DNA from: Arenibaculum pallidiluteum
Lineage (GTDB): Bacteria > Pseudomonadota > Alphaproteobacteria > Azospirillales > Azospirillaceae
Assembly: GCF_017355985.1 (NCBI RefSeq)
Contig: NZ_JAFIQU010000015.1
Location: 98,454 to 162,453, forward strand
Length of the DNA: 64,000 bases
Direction of reading: 5' to 3'
Shown: piece by piece, positions 9,484-16,087 of the stretch
Layout of the letters: each line of letters starts with the position of its first letter
Numbering within the stretch: position 1 is the stretch's first letter
The notes under the pieces: generated by a model
Database searches by the model: none
What the model saw: the letters and a program-made list of their open reading frames with translations, nothing else
What the model was told of the DNA's origin: nothing
Position numbers and translations under genes: made by a program

Positions 9484-9564
9484 ATGAAGCACGCATTCGC
9501 CTTCGCGCTGACCGCGACCACGACGACCTGCCATGGCGGGCCGTCCGGGTGGTTCATGCGCTGA
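9484..9564 (+). CDS. Threonine-rich leader peptide
   Basis: A 26-codon ORF starting MKHAFAFAL, followed by Thr-Ala-Thr-Thr-Thr-Thr (Thr codons at 9511-9513 and 9517-9528) and ending at TGA 9562-9564. It precedes an intrinsic terminator and a threonyl-tRNA synthetase gene, so its role is almost certainly to sense charged tRNA-Thr: ribosomes stall on the Thr run when charging is low. No ribosome-binding site is visible, so it is probably translated from a leaderless transcript. Confidence 0.8.
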   Translation: MKHAFAFALTATTTTCHGGPSGWFMR

Positions 9565-9626
9565 TCCAAGGCGACTGACGACCTTCGACGAGGCCCCGCC
9601 GGCGACGGACGGGGCCTTTCTCTTTT
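9527..9626 (+). terminator. Threonine attenuator with intrinsic terminator
   Basis: Terminator stem AGGCCCCG (9591-9598) / CGGGGCCT (9610-9617) is followed by the T-rich TTCTCTTTT. Competing arms are visible: CCTGC (9527-9531, overlapping the last Thr codon) pairs with GCGGG (9536-9540), while GGCGGGCC (9535-9542) can instead pair with the terminator's GGCCCCGCC (9592-9600). A ribosome stalled on the Thr codons would mask the first arm and free the second to act as antiterminator. This is the classical 1:2/3:4 versus 2:3 scheme. Confidence 0.8.
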
Positions 9627-9671
9627 CCGGGCGTCCCCTCCGTCGGCTTTATCCAACGGAGACAGGACATC

Positions 9672-10868
9672 ATGGACGACAGCGATCACAGGGCCATCGG
9701 CAACCGGCTCGACCTCTTCCACCAGCAGGAGGAAGGGCCCGGCATGGTCTTCTGGCACCCCCGCGGCACCGCGCTCTATCGCGTGGTCGAGGAGACCATC
9801 CGCCGGCGCATGGCCGCGGCCGGCTTCCGCGAGGTGCGCACCCCGCAGCTCCTGTCGCGCTCGCTCTGGGAGCGCAGCGGCCACTGGGCGAAGTTCGGGG
9901 ATGCCATCTTCGCCTTCGGCGAGGGCGAGCGCGTCATGGCGCTCAAGCCCATGAGCTGCCCCGGGCACGTCCAGATCTTCAACAAGCGCGTGCGCTCGCA
10001 CCGGGACCTGCCGGTCCGCTTATGCGAGTTCGGCGCCTGCCACCGCAACGAACCCTCGGGGGCGCTGCAGGGGCTGATGCGCACCCGCGCCTTCGTGCAG
10101 GACGATGCCCACATCTTCTGCCGCGAGGACCAGGTGGAGGAGGAGGTCGCGCGCTTCTGCCGGATGCTGGCCGCGGTCTACGCGGATTTCGGCTTCCCCG
10201 GCTTCTCCGTCGGCTTCTCCACCCGGCCTGCCCTCCGGGCAGGATCCGAGGAGGCCTGGGACAAGGCGGAGGCGATGCTGGCCGCGGCCGCCCGCGCGGC
10301 CGGGCTCTCGCCCCGGCTGCAGCCCGGCGAGGGCGCCTTCTATGGCCCGAAGCTCGAATTCATCCTGAAGGACAGGCACGGCCGCGACTGGCAGTGCGGC
10401 ACCGTGCAGCTCGACCTCGTGCTGCCCGAGCGTCTGGATGCCGAATACGTCGATTCCGAGAACCGTCGGGTCCGGCCGGTGATGATCCACCATGCCGTGC
10501 TCGGCAGCATCGAGCGCTTCGTCGCGATCCTGCTGGAGCACCACGGCGGCGCCCTGCCCTTCTGGCTCGCCCCCGAGCAGGTGGCAGTCGCCCCGGTCGA
10601 TCCCGCGGATGCCGGCCAGGCCGCCTATGCCCGCCATGTTGTGGCCGAGCTTTCCGGGCCCGGCCTGCGCGCGGTGCTGGACGACCGGCCCGAACGCCTG
10701 CCCCGGCGCATCGTCGATGCCCACGCCAACGGTATCCCCGTCTTCGTGGCCGTCGGAGCGCGCGAGCTCGGCGCGGGCACCGTCTCCGTTCGGCGCCGGA
10801 ATGCGGCGCCGGTCGCACTGCCGCTGGCCCGGGCCGTGGCCGATCTCGCCGCCGAGGCGCGGCCGTGA
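9672..10868 (+). CDS. Short threonyl-tRNA synthetase lacking TGS/editing domains
   Basis: A 398-residue class II synthetase covering only the ThrRS catalytic core and anticodon-binding domain; full-length bacterial ThrRS is about 640 residues. All three zinc ligands used for Thr recognition are present: Cys96 in KPMSCPGH, His147 in FVQDDAHIFC, and His273 in VMIHHAVLG. Motif 2 is CHRNEPSGAL and motif 3 is LGSIERF. Because the N1/N2 domains are missing it cannot hydrolyse mischarged Ser-tRNA itself. It may be a second copy (thrS2-like) or work with an editing factor elsewhere. Expression is controlled by the upstream Thr attenuator. Confidence 0.9.
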   Translation: MDDSDHRAIGNRLDLFHQQEEGPGMVFWHPRGTALYRVVEETIRRRMAAAGFREVRTPQLLSRSLWERSGHWAKFGDAIFAFGEGERVMALKPMSCPGHVQIFNKRVRSHRDLPVRLCEFGACHRNEPSGALQGLMRTRAFVQDDAHIFCREDQVEEEVARFCRMLAAVYADFGFPGFSVGFSTRPALRAGSEEAWDKAEAMLAAAARAAGLSPRLQPGEGAFYGPKLEFILKDRHGRDWQCGTVQLDLVLPERLDAEYVDSENRRVRPVMIHHAVLGSIERFVAILLEHHGGALPFWLAPEQVAVAPVDPADAGQAAYARHVVAELSGPGLRAVLDDRPERLPRRIVDAHANGIPVFVAVGARELGAGTVSVRRRNAAPVALPLARAVADLAAEARP

Positions 10869-10881
10869 CGGCGCCGGCGGT

Positions 10882-11343
10882 TCAGCCGCGCGGCGGCCGG
10901 ACGGCCCGCAGCAGGGCCGGCCGCGGCTCCGGCCGCGTTGCGATCCAGAGGACCGCAAGGGCGAGCGCGCCCATGGCGATCCCCGCGGCGATGGGGCGCG
11001 AGGGCGCGAAGGCGCCCATCCCCGCGGCCGAGACCAGCAGGCCGGACAGGGCGAGGACCTTGCCCTGGCGGGTGATGGCGCCGTGCTCGAGGAACAGCCG
11101 CAGCCCCGGGCCGAAGCGCCGGTGCGCCAGCAGCGCCTGGGCGAGCGGGTCGCCCGCGCGCATCAGGCAGACCACGGCGAGGATCCAGAAGACCGTGGTC
11201 GGCAGCAGGGGCACCAGCGCCCCCACGGCGCCCAGGGCGAGGAAGAGGAAGCCGGCCGCGCGATAGCCCGCGCGCAGCGCGGGGCGCGCGGGAACCAACG
11301 GATCTGCGACCGGCGAAGGCGAATCGGGGACGGGCTGGGCCAT
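10882..11343 (-). CDS. DUF454 (YbaN-like) inner-membrane protein
   Basis: A 153-residue protein with the DUF454 signature: a first hydrophobic segment ending in GALVPLLPTTVFWILAV, then RFGPGLRLFLEHGAI, then two further helices. Function of the family is unknown. It lies 79 nt downstream of katA on the same strand, with a GC hairpin between them, so co-transcription is possible but not certain. The start was placed at the ATG at 11343, giving a normal family length. Confidence 0.85.
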   Translation of the reverse strand: MAQPVPDSPSPVADPLVPARPALRAGYRAAGFLFLALGAVGALVPLLPTTVFWILAVVCLMRAGDPLAQALLAHRRFGPGLRLFLEHGAITRQGKVLALSGLLVSAAGMGAFAPSRPIAAGIAMGALALAVLWIATRPEPRPALLRAVRPPRG

Positions 11344-11384
11344 GGCGGGCCTCCTGTCGGGCGAGGGGAAGGGGTCGAGACAGT

Positions 11385-11412
11385 CCGGCCCGGGGCCTGC
11401 GCCCCGGACCGG
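11385..11412 (-). terminator. GC hairpin after katA
   Basis: CCGGGGC (11390-11396) pairs with GCCCCGG (11401-11407) around CTGC, extended by CCGG/CCGG beyond a mismatch. It follows katA directly and has no T-run, so termination is uncertain. Confidence 0.4.
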
Positions 11413-11422
11413 GCGAGCCGGC

Positions 11423-12874
11423 TCATTCCGCGGGCACGGCCACCGGGACGCCCAACGCGGCGGCGACGCCGACGCCATAGGCGGGATCCACCTTCGTGAA
11501 GTGCGCGATCTGGCGCTCGACGATGAAGGCGGGGACGCCGGCCATGGACTCGGCGATGTTCTGGAACAGCCGCTGCCGCTGGCCCTCGTCGAACAGCCGG
11601 AACAGGGCGCGCGGCTGGGCATAGTCGTCGTTGCCGGCCCGGTGGTCGTGCCGCCCGGCCTCGCCGTCGAGGCGCAGCGGAGGCTCCGCCACGGAGGGAT
11701 CCTGCGCCGGCCCGCCGAAGCTGTTGGGCTCGTAATAGGCGTCGGTTCCCTTGGGGGCGTCGAAGCGCATGGCGCCGTCGGCGTGGTAGTGGTTCACGGG
11801 GCAGCGCGGGCGGTTCACCGGCAGCGCCTCGTAATGGGTGCCGACCCGGTACCGGTGGGCGTCGGCATAGGCGAAGATGCGGCCCTGCAGCATCCGGTCG
11901 GGCGAGAAGCCGATGCCCGGCACCACGTTGGACGGGCTGAAGGAGGACTGCTCGACCTCGGCATGATAGTGGTCGGGATTGCGGTTCAGCTCCAGCACGC
12001 CGACCTCGATCAGCGGATAGTCGGCATGGGGCCAGACCTTTGTCAGGTCGAAGGGATCGTAGGGCGTCCCGGCCGCGTCCAGCTCGGGCATCACCTGGAC
12101 GCAGACGCGCCACTGCGGGAAGTCGCCGCGCTCGATCGATTCATAGAGGTCGCGCTGGGCGCTCTCGCGGTCCGTCGCCACGACCTGCTCGGCCTCGCGG
12201 TTGGTCAGCGTGCGGTGGCCCTGCAGGGTCTTGAAGTGGAACTTGACCCAGAAGCGCTCGGCCCTGTCGTTCCAGAAGCTGTAGGTATGGCTGCCGTACC
12301 CGTTCATGTGCCGGTAGGTCGCCGGCAGGCCGCGGTCGCTGAACAGGATCGTGAGCTGGTGCAGGCTCTCGGGCGAGAGCGACCAGAAGTCCCAGGCGGC
12401 CGTCGAGCTGCGCAGGTTGGTGCGCGGATGGCGCTTCTGGGTGCGGATGAAGTCCGGGAACTTCAGCGGGTCCCGGATGAAGAAGACCGGCGTGTTGTTG
12501 CCGACGAGGTCCCAGTTGCCCTCCTCGGTGTAGAACTTCAGGGCGAAGCCGCGGACGTCGCGCTCGGCATCGGCCGCGCCGCGCTCGCCCGCCACGGTCG
12601 AGAAGCGCAGGAACACCTCGGTCCGCTTGCCGGCCTCGCCGAACAGCCTGGCGCGCGTGAACTGCGGGATCGGGTTGGTCACGGTGAAGGTGCCGTAGGC
12701 GGCCGAGCCCTTGGCATGGACCACGCGCTCGGGAATGCGCTCGCGGTTCTGGTGCGCGAGCTTCTCGATGAGCTGGTAGTCCTGCAGCAGCACGGGCCCC
12801 CTGGGCCCGGCGGTGACGCTGTTCTGGTTGTCGGCGACGGGCGCGCCGGCGGTGGTGGTCATGCGGTTCGTCAT
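11423..12874 (-). CDS. katA: Monofunctional heme catalase (clade 3)
   Basis: A 483-residue small-subunit catalase that disproportionates hydrogen peroxide. The catalytic His lies in [13 protein letters not shown], the distal Asn in [13 protein letters not shown], and the proximal heme Tyr in the [14 protein letters not shown] block. The start is the ATG preceded by AGGGAG; 10 extra codons upstream are possible. It is divergent from oxyR, so peroxide induction through OxyR is very likely. Confidence 0.95.
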   Translation of the reverse strand: MTNRMTTTAGAPVADNQNSVTAGPRGPVLLQDYQLIEKLAHQNRERIPERVVHAKGSAAYGTFTVTNPIPQFTRARLFGEAGKRTEVFLRFSTVAGERGAADAERDVRGFALKFYTEEGNWDLVGNNTPVFFIRDPLKFPDFIRTQKRHPRTNLRSSTAAWDFWSLSPESLHQLTILFSDRGLPATYRHMNGYGSHTYSFWNDRAERFWVKFHFKTLQGHRTLTNREAEQVVATDRESAQRDLYESIERGDFPQWRVCVQVMPELDAAGTPYDPFDLTKVWPHADYPLIEVGVLELNRNPDHYHAEVEQSSFSPSNVVPGIGFSPDRMLQGRIFAYADAHRYRVGTHYEALPVNRPRCPVNHYHADGAMRFDAPKGTDAYYEPNSFGGPAQDPSVAEPPLRLDGEAGRHDHRAGNDDYAQPRALFRLFDEGQRQRLFQNIAESMAGVPAFIVERQIAHFTKVDPAYGVGVAAALGVPVAVPAE

Positions 12875-13001
12875 GGCGGGGCTCCCTGAGCGGCGCCGGT
12901 GCATCCGGCTGATGGGTTGAGCCTAGTTCGCCGAAAATCCGGGATGAAATCGATTGTTCTCATCGATATGATCGTCGGCATCTATCGACGGGTACGACGC
13001 C
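12875..13001. promoter_or_regulatory. katA/oxyR divergent promoter with inverted repeats
   Basis: A 127-nt gap containing ATCGAT (12949-12954) and ATCGAT (12962-12967), 7 nt apart, and TCGATA (12963-12968) facing TATCGA (12983-12988). Spaced ATAG/CTAT-like elements in a katA-oxyR gap are the expected place for an OxyR tetramer site. The exact half-sites cannot be fixed from one copy. Confidence 0.5.
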
Positions 13002-13973
13002 GTGAATCTCCGGGATCTCCGCTATGTGCTGGCCGTGGCCGAGCACCGCCATTTCGGCCGCGCGGCCGAGGCCTGCCATGTCAGCCAGCCGACCCTCAGC
13101 GCCCAGATCCGCAAGCTCGAGGACAGCCTGGGCGCGCCGCTCTTCGAGCGGACCAACCGCTGGGTCGTGCCGACCGATTTCGGAGCCCGGGTTCTGGTCC
13201 ATGCCGCCCGCGCCGTCGAGGAGGCCGACGCCATCGCGGCGCTGGGCCGTTCGGCGGGCGATCCGCTGGCGGGGCCGCTGCGGCTGGGCGTGATCCCGAC
13301 CCTCGGGCCCTATCTGATGCCGCTGGTCTTCGGACCCGCCCGGCACCGCTTTCCGCGCTTGGCGCTCGAGCCCTGGGAGGACCTCACCGGCGCCCTGCTC
13401 GACCGGCTGCGCGGACGCCGGCTGGACGCGGCGCTGGTCGCCACACCCGTGCCGCCGGGCGAGTTCGCGGAACGGCCGCTCTTCACAGAGCCCTTCCTGG
13501 CCGCCCTTCCCCCCGAGCACCCGCTGGCGGGGCGCGAGCGCCTGGACGAGCCGGAGCTCGCCCCCGACCTGCTGGTGCTCTCCGACGGGCACTGCCTGCG
13601 CGACCAGGCGCTCGCGGCCTGCAACGCCCCGGACCCGTCCGGGGGCTCGTTGCGCGCGGCCAGTCTGGAGACGCTGGTGAACATGGTGGCGGCGGGCTTC
13701 GGCACCACGCTGGTGCCGGGGCTGGCGGCGGGCGCGCTGCGCGGACGCAACGTGGTGCTGCGGCCGCTCGCCGCGCCGCGCGGCCGGACGGTGCGCCTCG
13801 TCTGGCGGCCGAGCTTCCCGCGGGCGGCCGCGCTCGATGCGCTGGCCCAGCTCGTGCGCGAGGTCCTCTCGGCCTATGGCGGTGGGGACGGTGCCGGCAG
13901 CGCCCCAGCGGATCTCGTCCCGGCCGATCTCGTCCCGGCCGCCCTCGGCCCCATGGGCCTCACCCCAGCATGA
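13002..13973 (+). CDS. oxyR: OxyR hydrogen peroxide-responsive LysR regulator
   Basis: A 323-residue LysR protein with GTG start. The HTH spans about residues 18-38 ([20 protein letters not shown]). The redox switch is visible: [15 protein letters not shown] gives the peroxidatic Cys and the resolving Cys nine residues later, as in OxyR. It is divergent from katA and overlaps the convergent mntH by 14 nt at their 3' ends. The C-terminal tail after about residue 295 is non-conserved and contains an exact 15-nt duplication encoding DLVPA twice. Confidence 0.92.
   Translation: MNLRDLRYVLAVAEHRHFGRAAEACHVSQPTLSAQIRKLEDSLGAPLFERTNRWVVPTDFGARVLVHAARAVEEADAIAALGRSAGDPLAGPLRLGVIPTLGPYLMPLVFGPARHRFPRLALEPWEDLTGALLDRLRGRRLDAALVATPVPPGEFAERPLFTEPFLAALPPEHPLAGRERLDEPELAPDLLVLSDGHCLRDQALAACNAPDPSGGSLRAASLETLVNMVAAGFGTTLVPGLAAGALRGRNVVLRPLAAPRGRTVRLVWRPSFPRAAALDALAQLVREVLSAYGGGDGAGSAPADLVPADLVPAALGPMGLTPA
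13911..13940 (+). repeat. Exact 15-bp tandem duplication in the oxyR tail
   Basis: GATCTCGTCCCGGCC occurs twice in a row and encodes two DLVPA units in the last 22 codons of oxyR. It resembles in unit length the degenerate arrays found at the stop codons of other genes here. Confidence 0.85.
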
Positions 13974-15330
13974 AGTCGGCGACGAGCTTCACGTTCAGCC
14001 CGACGATGACGGCGGCGACCGCGCCGGCCACGGCCGCCAGCCAGCGCGGCGCGACCAGGGCGCCCATCTTGGCACGGCTGGCCGTGAAGGCGACCAGCGG
14101 CACCACGGCGAAGGAGAGCTGAAGGCTGAGCACCACCTGGCTCAGGATCAGGAGCTCCGCGGTGCCGGCCTCGCCATACCAGGCCGTCACCACCGCGGCG
14201 GGCACGATGGCGATCAGGCGCGTGATCAGCCGCCGCTGCCAGGCCGGCAGCCGGATCTCGATGAAGCCCTCCATCACGGCCTGCCCCGCCAGCGTCGCGG
14301 TGACGGTGGAGTTCAGCCCACAGCACAGCAGGGCGATGCCGAACAGCGAGGGCGCGAAAGCCGAACCCAGCAGCGGCGCCAGCAACCCGTGGGCCTCGCC
14401 GAGCTCTGCGACCCCGCTCCGGCCCGTCCCGTGGAAGGCCGCCGCGGCAAGGATCAGGATCGAGGCGTTGATCAGCAGCGCGAACATCAGGGCCACCGTC
14501 GAATCCAGGGTGGCGAGCCGCAGCGCCTGGCGCCGCTCCCCCAGCGACCGCCCATAGGCCCGGGTCTGCACGATCGCCGAGTGGAGGTAGAGGTTGTGGG
14601 GCATCACCGTCGCGCCCAGGATGCCGAGCGCGATGTACAGCATCTCCGGGTTGGCGACGATCTCGGTCGTCGGCGCGAAGCCGCGGATCACCTCGCCCCA
14701 GACGGGGTCCGCCAGCGCCACCTGGACCGCGAAGCACAGCGCGATGATGCCCAGCAGCGTCACGATGAAGGCTTCGAGGTACCGGAAGCCCAGCCGCTGC
14801 AGGTACAGGATCAGGAACACGTCCAGCGCCGTGACCAGGACGCCGATCTCCAGCGGAAGACCGAAGAGCAGGTTCAGCCCGATCGCCGTGCCGATCACCT
14901 CGGCGAGGTCGGTTGCGCAGATCGCGAGCTCGGCCAGCAGCCACAGGGCGATCGCGACCGGCCTCGGATAGGCGTCGCGGCAGGCCTGCGCGAGATCCCG
15001 GCCCGATGCGATGGCCAGGCGCGCGCACAGGGACTGCAGCACGATCGCCATCATGTTGGAGATCAGCGCCACCACGAGCAGCGTGTAGCCGAACCGGGAC
15101 CCGCCGGCGATCGAGGTGGCCCAGTTCCCCGGGTCCATGTAGCCGACGGCGACCAGGTAGCCGGGGCCCAGGAAGGCGGCAAGCCGGCGCCCGGTGCCGC
15201 CCCGGCGCGGCACCGCGATGCTGCGGTGGACGTCCGAGAGCGCGGCGTCGCCGCGGGCCCGCCGCCATCCCGTCAGCGGCTCGTCGGCGGGATCGCCCCC
15301 CAGGGGCCGGCCCGTCACCCGCGCGTCCAT
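13960..15330 (-). CDS. mntH: Nramp-family manganese/divalent metal transporter
   Basis: A 456-residue proton-coupled Mn(II) importer with about 11 membrane helices. The TM1 metal-binding motif is [10 protein letters not shown] and the TM6 motif is MPHNLYLHS; both are needed for transport. Start is the ATG at 15330; a longer in-frame start exists but adds a Pro/Ala-rich stretch. It is divergent from mntR with a strong palindrome between them. Its position next to oxyR and katA fits the known role of Mn uptake in peroxide resistance. Confidence 0.94.
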   Translation of the reverse strand: MDARVTGRPLGGDPADEPLTGWRRARGDAALSDVHRSIAVPRRGGTGRRLAAFLGPGYLVAVGYMDPGNWATSIAGGSRFGYTLLVVALISNMMAIVLQSLCARLAIASGRDLAQACRDAYPRPVAIALWLLAELAICATDLAEVIGTAIGLNLLFGLPLEIGVLVTALDVFLILYLQRLGFRYLEAFIVTLLGIIALCFAVQVALADPVWGEVIRGFAPTTEIVANPEMLYIALGILGATVMPHNLYLHSAIVQTRAYGRSLGERRQALRLATLDSTVALMFALLINASILILAAAAFHGTGRSGVAELGEAHGLLAPLLGSAFAPSLFGIALLCCGLNSTVTATLAGQAVMEGFIEIRLPAWQRRLITRLIAIVPAAVVTAWYGEAGTAELLILSQVVLSLQLSFAVVPLVAFTASRAKMGALVAPRWLAAVAGAVAAVIVGLNVKLVADFMLG

Positions 15331-15459
15331 CGCATGCTCCCCGATCGCCCCAGCCCCTGGCCCGCAGGCCTTCGCCGCCCCCGGGACGGGGACGCAGGCC
15401 GCGGGCGCAGGCACGGGGACGCCGCCGTGGCGACGCGGCACCGGGTCGCCAACGCGACG

Positions 15460-15481
15460 CTGTTTAGCCGGGGCTAAACAG
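15460..15481. promoter_or_regulatory. Candidate MntR operator
   Basis: Two perfect 10-bp arms, CTGTTTAGCC and GGCTAAACAG, separated by GG, lie between divergent mntH and mntR. AT-rich arms ending in TAGC/GCTA resemble described MntR boxes. The likely effect is Mn-dependent repression of mntH, possibly with autoregulation. Confidence 0.75.
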
Positions 15482-15553
15482 TCGCGACCTCACGGTGTTC
15501 CGTCGGGGGCGCCGTGCCTGTATGGTGCGCCGGAACCGGGCGGCCGGAGACGG

Positions 15554-16009
15554 ATGCGCCCTTCAACAGAGAAACGCCTGTCGATGAATCGCCAAGCCGC
15601 ACGCCGGGCCGCCGCCTTCAGCCGGATCCGGGAGGCGCACCAGACCGAGGTCGCCGAGGATTACGTCGAGCTGATCGACGACCTGATCGGCGCCTATGGC
15701 GAGGCGCGCCTGGTGGATCTGGCGGAGCACATGGGCGTCTCGCATCCGACGGCGTCCAAGATCGTACAGCGCCTGCTGCGCGAGGGCCTGGTGGAGAGCC
15801 GGCCGTACCGCGCAATCTTCCTGACCGATGCCGGCCGCCGCATGGCGGACGAGGCGCGGCGGCGCCATCGCATCGTCCTGGAGTTCCTGCGCGCCATCGG
15901 CATCGACGAGGAAACCGCCGAGCAGGACGCCGAAGGCATCGAGCATCACGTCAGCGAGGCGACCCTGGAAGCACTGGACCGGCTGACCCGCGACCTCGCG
16001 CGCCGCTGA
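15554..16009 (+). CDS. mntR: MntR manganese-responsive DtxR-family regulator
   Basis: A 151-residue DtxR/MntR regulator close in layout to E. coli MntR. The HTH lies around VSHPTASKIVQRLLREG, the dimer interface contains RRHRIVLEFL, and the metal-binding DAEGIEHHVSE block is intact. It lacks the SH3-like C-terminal domain of DtxR, as expected for MntR. I chose the ATG with GGAG just upstream; an ATG at 15584 is an alternative. It should repress mntH when Mn is plentiful. Confidence 0.92.
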   Translation: MRPSTEKRLSMNRQAARRAAAFSRIREAHQTEVAEDYVELIDDLIGAYGEARLVDLAEHMGVSHPTASKIVQRLLREGLVESRPYRAIFLTDAGRRMADEARRRHRIVLEFLRAIGIDEETAEQDAEGIEHHVSEATLEALDRLTRDLARR

Positions 16010-16087
16010 GACCGACGCGTCCGAGGGGTTTTCCCTTCCCCCCCGCATCACCGTGACGTATTAACCAAGGGGTAGGCTGCTGCCGAA

